Origin: Azorinus chamasolen
Lineage: Eukaryota; Mollusca; Bivalvia; Cardiida; Solecurtidae
NCBI GenBank assembly: GCA_963576725.1
Contig: OY755241.1
Span: forward strand, 54,994,484-55,058,483
DNA length: 64,000 bases
Reading direction: 5' to 3'
Below, one piece after another: positions 21,035 to 32,013 of the stretch. Position 1 is the stretch's first letter. Every line of letters starts with the position of its first letter. Under the pieces are notes generated by a model. That model saw only the letters and a program-made list of their open reading frames with translations. It did no database searches and was not told the origin of the DNA. The translations under genes were made by a program, and so were the position numbers.

Positions 21035-21258
21035 GTCCTAACTATAGATGTATTCTATATTTAGTCGAAATTTCAATACCTACTGAAAATATTCATGTTC
21101 AAAATAGTTATAATGGAAAAATGGGAGGTGGAGTATTGTAGCAATTTTGGAAACTAAAGAAACAGGTCTATTAAACTCCATCAGCAAACAGGGCCGTCTG
21201 ATCTGGGTCTACTCTGTTTTCAAATGCGTATGAAGGCGCATTTATGGAGTATTTTAAG
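21035..21258 (-). mobile_element. A1 MITE with left hairpin arm deleted
   Basis: Flank aatttcaatacctactgaa, then cagcaaacagggccgtctgatctggg. Only one arm remains. Confidence 0.65.
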
Positions 21259-21309
21259 GGCTAACCATAGCTACACCCTTAAACACCTTTGTAAACAGTG
21301 TATGATTCT

Positions 21310-21538
21310 TTAACCCATTATCTCATAGGCTATTTTTAGATCAAACCACTTTGAATTAATCTACCAAAAAGGAGCATTAACTAGAGAAAAGGAAAATGTT
21401 AGAATTTTGTAGTTTGAAACCATTTTGACAAATAGAGCATTTGCTCCTATAGGAGCAAATGCTCTATTTATCATAATGGTTTCAACAGGTGACTTTTTCA
21501 GAAGCGTCAAAAGGCGTCAATATGAGGGAATGGGTTAA
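21310..21538 (-). mobile_element. B TTAA-type MITE, intact
   Basis: TTAACCCATTATCTC to GAGGGAATGGGTTAA, near-perfect hairpin with apex ctcctataggag. Confidence 0.9.
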
Positions 21539-21566
21539 AAACAACACATTGGATTTCCAACTTTTT

Positions 21567-21829
21567 AACTAAATACACCTTTCTACCTGATAGAAATGTA
21601 TTTTCACATCTTTGCAAACAGAGTAGACCCTGATCAAACGGCTCCAGTAGGAGCCGATTGATCAGGGTCTGCTCTATTTGCCTGTGAAATAATGTAAATA
21701 TGATTCGACAGTTTATGCCATGGCCAAAACTTCCTGTGTTCATATGCCATTATAAACCTGAATCTAATTCAAATAATATTCATTACGTCATTATTTCTTA
21801 CATGAATATTCATGGAGTAAAGAATTAAA
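21567..21829 (+). mobile_element. A2 TTAA-type MITE
   Basis: Left end decayed (actaaatacacctttctacc), hairpin with apex gctccagtaggagc, ends GGAGTAAAGAATTAA. Confidence 0.75.
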
Positions 21830-21841
21830 CAACTAACAATT

Positions 21842-22088
21842 TTAACCATTTCACCGACGATGTCGCATAAATGCACCACGATAAATAGTGCAGTCCCAGA
21901 CCAGAAGCCGCCTTTTCAAGGTGACGTCTGATCAGGGACTTCAATTTTTTGTCTCAATTTCTATTTCTATATATATGCTCTATTCCTTTAAAAGTTTCAT
22001 TTACTTATCTCATTTACTGATTTTACCGAATGATTTAACAAACTTGGATTGCAGACGAAGTTTAGAGATTTGGCGCCGAAAAGGTTAA
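21842..22088 (-). mobile_element. D TTAA-type MITE
   Basis: TTAACCATTTCACCGACG to GGCGCCGAAAAGGTTAA, hairpin around agccgccttttcaaggtg. Confidence 0.85.
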
Positions 22089-22241
22089 ACCTTCTTATTC
22101 TAAGTGCGTCTAAGTGGCATTTACAAACAATTTAGATGTAGACGAGCTGCCGAGCTGCCCCTACATAGGACCATCTGTCTGGCATTTGCAAACCTCATCA
22201 GGTTGCACTTGTTGTATGTTAAATTGGTCAATAGTCTCGAT

Positions 22242-22510
22242 TTAACCATTTCGGTGCAAATTTTCTGACTGTCGTCTGCAAACCACTTTTTGTTGTCTGC
22301 AAACTACTTTTGTTAAATCAGTCGGTAAAATAAGGAAATGAGATAAATAAATGCAATTTCAAAGGAATAAAGCATATATATAGAAATGAAGTTTGAGACA
22401 AAAAGTGAAGTCCCTGAGCAGACGCCGCCTTGAAAAGTCGGCGTTTGATTTGGGACTGCACTATTTGTCGTGGTGAATTTTTGCGACATTGGCGGTGAAA
22501 GGGTTTTTAA
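22242..22510 (+). mobile_element. D TTAA-type MITE
   Basis: TTAACCATTTCGGTGC to GGCGGTGAAAGGGTTTTTAA. The segment ctgtcgtctgcaaaccac is partly repeated near the left end. It abuts the next A1 element. Confidence 0.8.
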
Positions 22511-22750
22511 AACCCTTTCCCTGTTCTATGTTTATTCCAAATTTCAATGCCCATTGAATATTGATGGACAAAATAGGTATGAGGAAATATGGTAAGTGGA
22601 ACATTATAGCCATTTTAGAAAGTAAAGAAACAGATCTATCAAATTCCATTAGCAAACAGGGCAGACCCTGACCGGAGCCGGCTGATCTGGGTCTACTCTG
22701 TTTGCAAATGCGTGAAAAACAAACACCTTTATATGAAAGAAAGATTTTTA
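22507..22750 (-). mobile_element. A1 TTAA-type MITE
   Basis: Reverse A1: aaaccctttccctgttc start, flank ttcaatgcccattgaatattg, shortened hairpin, decayed right end. Confidence 0.7.
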
Positions 22751-22908
22751 AAGGAACCTGAAGTATGATCAGATTGTTTCAGTTTTGACTAAATGAACGA
22801 AACAATTATGTTGATGACTTGCCCTATAGGCTAAACTTGACACAAGTGTTTCCTGAAATGTAACGAACTGCAAACGCCTATAAGATTTTTTTAAAAAGAA
22901 AAATAGGC

Positions 22909-23081
22909 TTAACCCTTAACGTCATGCTTATTCGTAAGTTCATGAATATAAATTAACTAAATTTTACAATGAAAAAAGAAAAGTTTAGCCAACCAGATCT
23001 ATATTATTCCATAAACAAACTCAGGAGACATTGATCTGGGTTCACTGTTTCCAAACGTGTCTTCATCAGGTCAAAGGTTAA
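22909..23081 (-). mobile_element. A2 MITE, decayed
   Basis: TTAACCCTTAACG to CAAAGGTTAA, with only part of the hairpin (aaacaaactcagg...atctgggttcactgtttcc). Confidence 0.55.
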
Positions 23082-23129
23082 GGGTCACTTCTCCAATAGT
23101 TGAAATCACTTAAAACTATAGATGGTCAT

Positions 23130-23575
23130 TAACCCTTAACCCGCTGAATAATTAAACTGGCCTCACCCTTTCTCAATATTCATCAAACAAAAATGTACCA
23201 AACTTTATCACTGAAGAAAACTAGAAAACTGACCCAGTCAGAGAGGGTCCTGTAATCAAGGACAGATAACTCTAGCCATAGTGATCTGAGTCAACCAAAA
23301 AACTATAGGCATCTTCCTCTGATGATACTAAGCATATGCCTTTAATATGAAACCAATATGTGAAGTACTGTTTGAGTCACATCAAAAGTGTTGATGGGCG
23401 GACAGAACATGTGATTCCTATAGGGCTCCTGCATTTTCAATGCATGGCTCTAATTATATTTCAGTTACAAACAGTGTAGACCCTGATAAAATGGATCATT
23501 CAGGAACCCTTTAATATGGGTCAACACTTTTTGCTAAGGTCTTGTACACTCGGATCCCCAACATTAGGGGTTAAC
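23130..23575 (+). mobile_element. G-type MITE, expanded and decayed
   Basis: ttaacccttaacccgctgaat start, G hairpin only at about 23466-23533 (acaaacagtgtagaccctgataa ... atgggtcaacacttttt), ends aggggttaac. The middle holds about 250 bp of foreign sequence. Confidence 0.45.
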
Positions 23576-23850
23576 ATGGAGCTATAAGTAAATTCATGAC
23601 AACCAGATCCAGATCAGTGTGGACCCAGATCAGACATACCAGCCTCCAAACTCAACTGTTAGACACTGGTTCCCTTTTTATAGCAAACTTGGATACATAC
23701 GCGGTACTTTGACTTTGTACCAGCATACATTTATTCAGTGTTCTAAGGTAGAACAGGTTAATACTATAGCTTCAGCAATCATGTGTAGGGTGGTACTTGA
23801 TCGCATGTTTACACTCTCTATCTCATTAGACTCCTTTAAAATAATCTTAC

Positions 23851-24099
23851 TTAACCCTTTCCTGATCTGTATTTAGGCCAAATTTCAATACCTACTGAAT
23901 ATTCATTAACATAATAGGTATAAAGAAATCTGGAAGATAGAGCATTGTAGACATTTTAGAAAGTAAAGAAACAGCTCTATCAAATTCTATTAGCAAACAG
24001 AGCAGACCCTGATCAGACGGCTCCTTTAGGAGCCGTCTGATCTGGGTATACTCTGTTTGCAAATGCGTGAAAACACGTTTATATGAGGGAAAGGGTTAA
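23851..24099 (-). mobile_element. A1 TTAA-type MITE, intact
   Basis: TTAACCCTTTCCTGATC to GAGGGAAAGGGTTAA, hairpin with apex ctcctttaggag. Confidence 0.9.
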
Positions 24100-24105
24100 T
24101 CTTAC

Positions 24106-24350
24106 TTAACCCTTTTCTCCATAAATAAACCTTTATATGTATTTGCAAACAGAGTAGACCCAGCTAAGATATCTCCTCTAGGAGCCATCTGATCAGGGTC
24201 TACTCTGCTTGCTTATGAAATAATATAGATATGATTCTACAGTTTCTGCCATGGCCAAAAATTCCTGTGCCCATGTACTATTATAACAATTAATCTAATT
24301 AATATTCATGATGTCTTTATTTCTTACATATTCATGGAGTAAGGGGTTAA
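24106..24350 (+). mobile_element. A2 TTAA-type MITE, intact
   Basis: TTAACCCTTTTCTCC to GGAGTAAGGGGTTAA. It is separated from the A1 element by tcttac, which also lies just left of that A1 element. Confidence 0.85.
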
Positions 24351-24474
24351 AGCTGTATGCAAACAGTGTATACCTAGATCGGATGATCCTGTAAGAGCTG
24401 TCTGATCAGGGTCTGCTCTGTTCGCTTATGAAATATTATATATCTGATCTTAGTTTCTGGCATGTTCCAAATTA
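24347..24474 (+). mobile_element. A2 MITE cut off by a pearl-like element
   Basis: Shares its TTAA with the previous A2. The hairpin and the start of the A2 flank are present up to ggcatgttccaaatt. Confidence 0.6.
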
Positions 24475-25310
24475 CAAGAGGACCATGATGGCCCTCTATC
24501 GCCCACCTGTTAACTGTAGCACTTGACAGAGATGAACTAGTCACAATCATCTCCAGAAAATGAAGATAAGAGAGCCATGTAGTAGTTTTAATTCTTTCGA
24601 ATGAAGATCAAATAATTTGTTCAATGTGCATGGCAGTCAAACAAATTTCTCAATATGGTCATCAGTGGACTATCAAATACCATTCAAAATGGACCGCCAG
24701 TTTTTAAATTGTTCTGTATACATGCAGTTATATGTATAATGAAATCTAGCACCGCCCCTGGCAGCCATGTGGTTTTTTCTAGATATCAACATGATTTAAC
24801 AATTTTGACAAGGGGTCACTAGGCGACTATTCGTAATATATACCTTTCAAATTGGACCATCGGTTTTGGAAAAGATTTTTAAAGGTTTTCTATAGTGTTA
24901 CATAAGGAAATCTAGCCACGCCCGGGGCAATTTGGAAGAGGATCACAGGAAGACTATTTATATCAAATATCATTCAATTTTAACAACTGGTTTTGGAGAA
25001 GAAGATGTTTAAAGATTTTTCTTTTGGTTGCCAGGGCAACTAGGGTTCTACATGGATCCAGATTCTTTTAACAACTTTTATAAAGCATGATACAAAGATA
25101 ATTTCTGTTAAGTTTGTTTTCATTCTGCCATGTGGTTTCAGGAGATGTTGTTTAAAGCAATTATTGACGGATGGATGCACGGGCGCTAGGCGAAACAAAC
25201 AAGAGGGCCATTGGTCCTATATCGCTCACCTGAGTTACAGTAATACATGTATATTGACATGTTAATTTTTCAGTGGACAACATTTCTAGCAGATGAAATA
25301 TGCTTAGTGC
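24474..25310. mobile_element. Pearl-like elements, two truncated copies
   Basis: One start acaagaggaccatgatggcc is at 24476, another acaagagggccattggtcct at about 25199. These are the usual 5' ends of this bivalve repeat. Between them are diverged core repeats (ccatgtggttt, ttttaaag) ending in gacggatggatgcacgg. Confidence 0.65.
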
Positions 25311-25553
25311 ACTGCTTTCACCCTTTCACTGCTGAATAAACTTGAACTGAATTCAGAACTAATACCAAGTGACTGGTTGACCAAGATCTAAACTGTTTAC
25401 AACTTGTGCCATTTTTGCCTTAGCTCAAAATGCCTAAAACTGGTCTTTGAGAAATTCAAATGACTTCAATAAAGCTATGCAATTATACCTTGACCCAGTA
25501 CATAATGCCAGTTTTTGTGTGAAATGACCAATAAGAATATCTTTAAAAATCGT
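25311..25553. other. Unique sequence with a G-like scrap
   Basis: Starts with tcaccctttcactgctgaa, resembling a G end. Nothing else recognised. Confidence 0.35.
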
Positions 25554-25931
25554 TTAACCCTTTCCCTCATATAAAGCTGTTTTTATGCATTAGCAAACAG
25601 AGTAGACTCAGATCAGACGACTCCTACGGAAGCTGTCTGATCTGGGTCTTCTCTGTTTCTTTTGACACAATATAGATCGGATTCTACAGTTTTTGTCAAA
25701 GCAAAAAGTTCTCTTCAGAGAAATAATGTGTTTTACACATTAAAAATAAGAGTAGACTAGCTCAGACGGCTGCTATAGAAGCTGTCTGATCAGGGTCTGC
25801 TCTTTTTACATTTGACAAGATATAGATTTGATTTTACAGTTTTTTTCAAAGCTAAAACTTCTATTTATGGCATTAACAAACAAGAGTAGTCCCAGATCAA
25901 TTTTTGTCAAAGCAAACAGGTTAAGGGTTAA
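25554..25931 (+). mobile_element. A2-type MITE with internally multiplied hairpin
   Basis: TTAACCCTTTCCC start and AAGGGTTAA end. The hairpin plus following flank (gattctacagtttttgtcaaagc) is present three times with increasing decay, at about 25593, 25750 and 25875. Confidence 0.7.
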
Positions 25932-26480
25932 TAGGTGTTTAGAAATAAGTCTAGCTCTAGGTGTGAATATCTGATGATAATTCAATTAAACGGGTCATTA
26001 GTATTTTTAACAATTGAAATAGAGAAGAGTTACGTCTACTGTTATAATTAAGTTATATTTACTCAGTTATTTCACTAATATCATACAAGATTCAGACATT
26101 TTAGGACTTTTTAATGTGTTGTCATCAAATTTTATAAAAAAAAAGTTATATTTAAGATGCTTTTTGGGGCAGCAGACTTAATCCACAGTAGTAAGTTTAA
26201 CACCTATTATTGTTAGGGTGGGTGGGGGGGGATTATCATGTTTTCTTAAGAATTACCATGACTTATATCAGTTGGGCCATTGCATAATCATGTTTTCACA
26301 GTTTTCTTAAACATTACCATGACTTACATCAGTTGGGTTTGGACCCAGATCAAAAGTCTAGATGGTGATCATTTTCCTTGATTGGCTGAATTGTTACTTT
26401 CCTATATCTCTCACATCTAATTTGAGAGACATTGGAAGACACCATGTAACATCACTCACACTACACACTGGGGTTAATGC
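25932..26480. other. Unique AT-rich sequence
   Basis: Contains a short direct repeat (gttttcttaaga/ca and ttaccatgacttaYatcagttggg) at 26240-26338. No exon supported. Confidence 0.4.
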
Positions 26481-26686
26481 CTTTAATGTTTCGTCTGCAA
26501 CAAAAAGTTATTGTCATCTGCTTCAATTCTTAAAATAAACTTACTTTCATTTTTTTGCAAAAATATGGTTAAGATGACAAACAGTTTGGATCCTGATGAG
26601 ATGCCGCGCAGTATGCGGCCTCTCATCTGGATCCAAACTGTTTGCATAGGTAATCACAGTTTCACCACTAGCATGCAAAGAGTTAA
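26481..26686 (+). mobile_element. C TTAA-type MITE
   Basis: TTTAATGTTTCGTCTGC start and GCAAAGAGTTAA end. Hairpin tggatcctgatgagatgccg with apex cgcagtatgcgg. Confidence 0.8.
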
Positions 26687-26778
26687 GAGTCATGCATTGA
26701 CCTGAAGAGATTTTACTGCCCAGCAGCTGTAATATTTGAACTGCTGCTGGTCTGCAGTTTAGGATCTGGAGTTGATAT

Positions 26779-26948
26779 TTAACCCTTAATTTCTCTCATA
26801 TAAACTTGTTTTCATGCATCTGCAAACAGAGTAGACCCAGATAAGGTGGCTCCTATAGGATCAAGGTCTGTTATTTGCTAATGGAATTTGATAGATGTTT
26901 CTATGCCTTCTAAAACAGCTACACTGATTCACCTTCAACATTTTACTA
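26779..26948 (+). mobile_element. A1 MITE, truncated
   Basis: TTAACCCTTAATTTC start, damaged right arm, flank stops at ttttactataaatag. Confidence 0.65.
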
Positions 26949-26959
26949 TAAATAGTTAT

Positions 26960-27643
26960 AAATAGAATGATACTAGCACTCCAATGCAGTTATCTCCCTT
27001 TGTCCCTTATGGCTATGCTGATGGGACAAGGGAAATAACTGTGAGGAAATTACCTTTTAAGTGTTACAGATTCTGATGTTAAGTAGCATAAAACCCCAGG
27101 GTGATACCATTTATGGCCCAGGGGTCATTATTTGAACACACCTGGTAGTGGTATATTAGGTCATGCTTCATACCAAATATCTTAGCTCTAGATTATGTGG
27201 TTTCAGAGAAAAAGATTTTTAAAGGTTTCCCTATATAAGTCTATGTAAAAACTACAAGCCCCAGGGCAGGGCCATTTTTGGCCCGGGGGTCATCATTTTA
27301 ACAAACTTGGTAAAGGACCATTAGATGATGCTATATACCAAATATCAAAGCTCTAGAAAATGTGGTTTCAGAGAAGAAGATTTTTAAAGATTTAAAAAAA
27401 AAACCTGTAAAAGTAGTGGGGCGGGGCCATTTTTTGCCCGGGGGGTCATGATTTTAACAAAACTGATAGAGGACATCCTAAGGTACATTTCTGTGAAATT
27501 TGGTTGAAATCCTCCCAGTGGTTTAGGAGAAGAAGTCATTTGAAATAAAAGTGAACGGACAGACGGACGGACAGACGGACGGACGGACGACGGACGACAG
27601 GCGGTCACAATAGCTCACCTTGAGCCTTTGGCTCAGGTGAGCT
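26960..27643. mobile_element. Pearl-like element, 3' part
   Basis: About three core repeats of roughly 165 bp, each with ccccagggcagggccattttt, gtcatcattttaacaaac and tgtggtttcagagaagaaga. A gacggacggac microsatellite (27555-27600) follows, then the terminal hairpin gctcaccttgagcc / ggctcaggtgagc and TAAAAA. Confidence 0.75.
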
Positions 27644-27899
27644 AAAAAGCTCACCTGAGTGCTAAAAATCATAATGTCATTAGTCCTTATGGGTAAAGAT
27701 TCAATACTTGAATTGGGAAAACTGCAAATACAAGAGCTAAAATCTCTGTAGTTTTTTAATTAATTTCCAGTAGAAATAAAGTATACATTTTGTAATAAAA
27801 TAACAATATCACAGTCATAATAACATGTACAAAAATATATAGATGAAGGTACATAATCAAATACCAAAATTGTCATTGCTTTACTCTTGAGAGACTCTT

Positions 27900-28126
27900 T
27901 TAACCCATTACCTCATAGGCTTTTTTCAGGCCTGACCTCTGTGAATAAATCTACCGAAAAGAAACATTTACTAGTAAAAAGGAAATTTAAGAATTGTGTA
28001 GTTTTGAAACCATTGTGATAAATAGAGCATTTGCTCCTATGGAGCAAATGCTCTATTTATCACAATGGTTTCATACAGTGACTTTTACACTGGCGTCAAA
28101 GGCGGCAGTATGAGAGAATGGGTTAA
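27900..28126 (-). mobile_element. B TTAA-type MITE, intact
   Basis: TTAACCCATTACCTC to GAGAGAATGGGTTAA. Perfect hairpin with shortened apex ctcctatggag. An H single arm follows at 28130-28185. Confidence 0.9.
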
Positions 28127-28470
28127 AGAGACGATTCTTAAGAGTGGTCACAATATGGCCTTTGGTGGAGAAATAAAGGAGCCATTGAATTTACACATCC
28201 TGCTCATTCCTGTGCATCAATAATAAACACATGTATACACAAGCTTTTGCTGTAATTGTTTATGTAATTGTGTCCACTATATTTGAAAATGGAAACTATT
28301 TATATCAGACACTGCATTTGAACACTGCATTTGATGCAACACTGCATCTGATCTGGCTCTTCACTATTTGCATTCCATTAGAATCTATTCTGCTTTGCCG
28401 ACTTGCAAGACAAATAGTGTAGAACTTGTACAGCTGAGTTTTAAAACTCTTTACTCTACAAATACGCCTT

Positions 28471-28717
28471 TTAACCCTTCACTTGCTATTCACTATATAC
28501 CTACCTGTAAATAGTGAAGACCCAGATGAGACAACTCCTGCAGGAGCTGTCTCATCAGGGTCTGGACTATTTACAAGTTGATTGTGCAACCAGTGCACTC
28601 CACAGCAGTGATTGCACAGCGAAATACTTGTACACAGTGAAGATATATGTAATTATACAACAGGGCATGGGTAAAGAAGGAGAAACGTATTTTAAAATCC
28701 AGCAAGAGAATGGTTAA
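28471..28717 (+). mobile_element. F TTAA-type MITE, intact
   Basis: TTAACCCTTCACTTGC to GCAAGAGAATGGTTAA. The hairpin gacccagatgagacaactcc pairs with its complement through gcaggag. The second half (gcagtgattgcacagcg) is as in the copies at 50385 and 55284. Confidence 0.85.
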
Positions 28718-28912
28718 TTCCTTTGCAAATAGAGTAAATCCAGATCATATGGCTCCTGAAGGAGCCGTCTGATCAGGGTCTGCTCTGTTTGCCTATGAAA
28801 TTATAAAGATCTAACACTACAGTTTCGACCAACATCAAAATTTTCATGTGTACATGTACCATTAAATACATCAGCTAATTAATATTCATGATGCCATTAT
28901 TTCGTATGTGAA

Positions 28913-30481
28913 TACAGTACAAGAGGGCCAAGATGGCCCTTAATCGCTCACCTGATTACCGTAGATTTAAGATTTTTGCAGGGTAGCCCATGGGTAGGGT
29001 CAATATTGAACTTAGGGACAATATATGAACAATGTTGATAGTGGATCATGAGCAGTGGATCATGAGCAGTGGTTCTGCATAACAAGATTTCAAAGATTTA
29101 GTATATTGATTTTATCAAGACAATGATTCTGACCAATGAAGATTGCGCTAAAAATGTGCTCTCTAAAGTATTTTTCTAAGATTTGACCTAGTGACCTACT
29201 TTCTATTCCCATCCAACCCATGATCACACTCAACCTTGATATCACCAAGACAAACACTCTGTGCAAGTTTGAGGAAGACTGGGCTAAAAATGTGGCCACT
29301 GTAGTGTAAACTAGATTTCTCTAAGATATGACCCAGTGACCTACTTTTTGACCTCACATAACCCACTTTCAAACTTGTCCAAGATTTTATTAGGACAATC
29401 ATTCTGACCAATTTTCATGAAGATTTGGCTATAAATGTGACATCTAGGGTGTTCACAAGGTTTTCGTACTATTTGACCTAGTGACCTAGTTTTTAACCCA
29501 ACATAACCCACTTTCAAACTCGTTTGAGATTTTATCAAGACAATCATTATGACTAAGTTTTATGAAGATTGGACTAAAATTGTGACCACTAGAGTGTTCA
29601 CAAGGTTTTTCTACTGTTTGACCTAGTGACCTAGTTTTTAACTCCACTTGACCTACTTTCGAACTAGTCCGAGATTTTATCAAGACATTTATTCTGACCA
29701 AGTTTCATGAAAATTGGACTAAAATTGTGACCACTAGAGTGTTCACAAGGTTTTTCTACTGTTTGACCTAGTGACCTAGTTTTTAACTCCACTTGACCCA
29801 CTTTCGAACTTGTCCGAGATTTTATTAAGACATTCATTCTGACCTAGTTTCATGAAGATTGGACTAAAATTGTGACTACTAGAGTGTTCACAAGGTTTTT
29901 CTACTGTTTGACCTAGTGACCTAGTTTTTTACCCCACATAACCCATTTTTCAAACTCCTCCGAGATTTGATCAAGACAATCATTCTGACCAAGTTTCATG
30001 AAAATTGGGCTAAAAATGTGACCTGTAGAGGGTTCACAAGGTTTTCCTACTATTTGACCTAGTGACCTAGTTTTTAACCCAACTTGACCCACTTTCGAAC
30101 TCGTCCGAGATTTTATCAAGACATTCATTCTGACCAAGTTTCATGAAGATTAGACTACAATTGTGACCACTAGAGTGTTCACAAGCAAATTGTTGACGAC
30201 ACACGACGCACGACGGACGACGGACGACGGACATTCAAGTCTCCCAAAAGCTCACCCTGAGCTTTGCTCAGGTGAGCTAAAAACCTCTCTATAACGGCCA
30301 CTAAATTACATCAAGAGGCAGGTGTTAAAGGCAGGTGGCTGCTTAAAGCAAGGTGAAAGTAAAACAGAACGCTCCTATAGGAGCGTTCTGTTTTACTTTC
30401 ACCTTGTTTTAAGCAGCCACCTGCCCTAAATACCAACTAATTAACACCACTGAGTGTCCATTATAGAGAGGTTTTACTGTA
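28913..30481. mobile_element. E TA-type MITE, middle layer of the nest
   Basis: The left TIR is split: TACAGT at 28913-28918 and AAAACCTCTCTATAACGG from 30280. Core hairpin with apex cgctcctataggagcg at about 30366-30388. The right TIR ends TTTTACTGTA. TA is duplicated on both sides in the A2 host. Confidence 0.85.
28919..30279 (-). mobile_element. Pearl-like element, complete, innermost layer
   Basis: Starts acaagagggccaagatggccct and ends with the hairpin ctcaccctgagc / gctcaggtgag plus CTA. Between them are about seven 145-bp core repeats (29197-30187) containing tgacctagtgacctagtttt and caagacattcattctgacca, then an acgacggacgacgg microsatellite. Many short frames open in the core with the same period; these are repeats, not genes. 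No transposase is present. The layout matches the pearl family described from bivalves. Confidence 0.85.
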
Positions 30482-30567
30482 TTCATGGAGTATAAGGTGA
30501 AGGTACTGACAAAATCAATGCAGAAAGCCAAAGGAAGGGGAAGTATGTATAACATTTGTTAGATGCA

Positions 30568-30808
30568 TTAACTCCTTAACTCTATGAATATTCAATATAA
30601 GAAATAATGACATCATAAATTAGATTATTTGTTACAACAGCACATGGACACAGAAATGTTTCACTATGGCAGAAACTGTAGAATCATATCTATATAATAA
30701 GCAAACAAAGCAGACCCTGATCAGACAGCTCCTACAGGAACTGTCTGATCTGGGTCTACTCTGTTTGCAAATATGTTGAAAGGCATTATTTATGGAGTAA
30801 AGGGTTAA
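30568..30808 (-). mobile_element. A2 TTAA-type MITE
   Basis: TTAACTCCTTAACTC to GGAGTAAAGGGTTAA, hairpin with apex ctcctacagga. Confidence 0.85.
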
Positions 30809-31004
30809 CCCTTTAAATCGTGAATTTCCAAGATTCACACAGGTCAAACTTACCATGAATATTCAGGGATCTTTTCAAAAGAAAATCGTAAAATGACAAA
30901 CAGTGCAGATCCTGATGAGAGGGTGCCTCTTGGAGCCCTTTCATCTCGGTGTACACTGTTTACAAAGAGCATTCCTCGCTCGTTTTCCACACTGAAAGTG
31001 TTAA
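30805..31004 (+). mobile_element. G TTAA-type MITE, intact
   Basis: TTAACCCTTTAAATCG to CACTGAAAGTGTTAA. Hairpin caaacagtgcagatcctgatgag with its complement. It shares a TTAA with A2 on the left and with a truncated G start on the right (31001-31040). Confidence 0.8.
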
Positions 31005-31036
31005 CTCTTCGACTCCTGAATTTTCAGAATGGCCCA

Positions 31037-31314
31037 TCAGAAGCCATATTCTTGTCTTTCATTACTACTGTCACATTCATCAAACACAGATCCACTACTA
31101 ATATTCAGTGTATCACTGTATAAAACAGTATTTGAAGATTTCAAGAGCTGAATTACAGTTACATCATCTGTGTCTTCCATAAAGTCCTTTGTGTCACTAA
31201 GTCCAAGCTACCCGACTGGGTACCATATTTTGCCATCTTTTGTTTGTCTGATCCAGTCTCATTACTTTTCTTTCTCTTGTTATATATTTCCTTATGACTG
31301 ATCACATTTTCACC
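31037..31314 (-). pseudogene. Coding-like segment with a frameshift, downstream of ENDOV
   Basis: On the minus strand an acceptor-like TGTGATTTAG at 31315 is followed by an open frame (VISHKEIYNKRKKSNE). Near 31207 the protein-like frame shifts and continues as LSDTKDFMEDTDDVTVIQLL, ending in EYGF and a stop at 31037-31039. The composition is rich in Asp, Ser and Lys, like a disordered tail. The stop lies exactly where a truncated G MITE joins. It could be a decayed gene end, an alternative last exon, or a captured fragment. Family unknown. Confidence 0.4.
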
Positions 31315-31564
31315 CTAAATCACATGCAAAGTATATTCATATGATTCTGTTACACTGTAATGAACCTTCGACCCTCTTAAAAATTATGAAAATCCAGGAT
31401 TTTTCGTTGTTTCGATAAAAACACTCCAATTACGCAAGTCACGTGATCAAACTGGATTTTTTTTTAAATCAATAGCATTTGATTAATTGCATTTCATGTG
31501 CACAAAATGCCCAACTATAATTAATGATGAGACATATATCATTGTGTCTCATGCAAAACCAATC

Positions 31565-31787
31565 TTAACCCATTCCCTCATATTGATGACTTTTGAAGTC
31601 TCTGTAAAAGTCACTTTGTAAAACCATTGTGATAAATTGAGCATTTGCTCCTATAGGAGCAAATGCTCTATTTATTACAATGGTTTAAAACTACAAATTT
31701 CTAAAGTTTCCCTTTTCTCTAGTTCATGTTCCTTTTCGGTAGATTTATTCATTGTATCTAAAAATAGCCTATGAGGTAAAGGGTTAA
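31565..31787 (+). mobile_element. B TTAA-type MITE just downstream of ENDOV
   Basis: TTAACCCATTCCCTC to GGTAAAGGGTTAA with full hairpin. On the minus strand its conserved flank supplies AATAAA at 31749-31744, about 96 bases after the ENDOV stop. Confidence 0.85.
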
Positions 31788-31844
31788 TTCAACATCTTTG
31801 CAGGTACCAGTAATTGTTTTACCTAGCATCCTATGGCACATCAC

Positions 31845-31910
31845 TCATGTTTTGGTAGTGTCCTCTGGCTTGAAGTTCTTTCTTAGATATTCCCTCGAGT
31901 TTATGTCCGC
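31845..31910 (-). CDS. ENDOV: Endonuclease V, last coding exon
   Basis: This exon encodes the C-terminus of ENDOV: ADINSREYLRKNFKPEDTTK T and a TGA stop (31845-31847). ADI.SRE is the conserved end of animal ENDOV. Acceptor GTATCCTCTATTTCAG is strong. It enters in phase 0, which matches the donor at 33912. The intron to the previous exon (2001 bp) is filled by MITEs A2, B, E, G, H and J. A poly(A) signal may be supplied by the B MITE downstream. Confidence 0.85.
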   Translation of the reverse strand, partial: ADINSREYLRKNFKPEDTTKT

Positions 31911-32013
31911 CTGAAATAGAGGATACAAGACAATGTATTATAATAAGACATATAACATGAATAGCACGAGATCAGGGTTGATTTTGCAAAATAGCCCAGT
32001 AAATGGTTAACAC

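Larger units (their letters stand above)
28714..30500 (+). mobile_element. A2 MITE, outer layer of a triple nest
   Basis: Starts at the TTAA shared with F. Hairpin at about 28733-28790, flank up to ttcgtatgtgaaTA. The flank continues after the E element as TAttcatggagtataagg. Confidence 0.75.

Noticed and set aside
27384..27608. Frame with RPSVRPSVRPSVR
   Set aside because: Translation of the gacggac microsatellite at the pearl-like 3' end.
29090..30137. Series of 70-residue minus-strand frames
   Set aside because: They recur every 145 bp with the pearl-like core unit and are repeat products.
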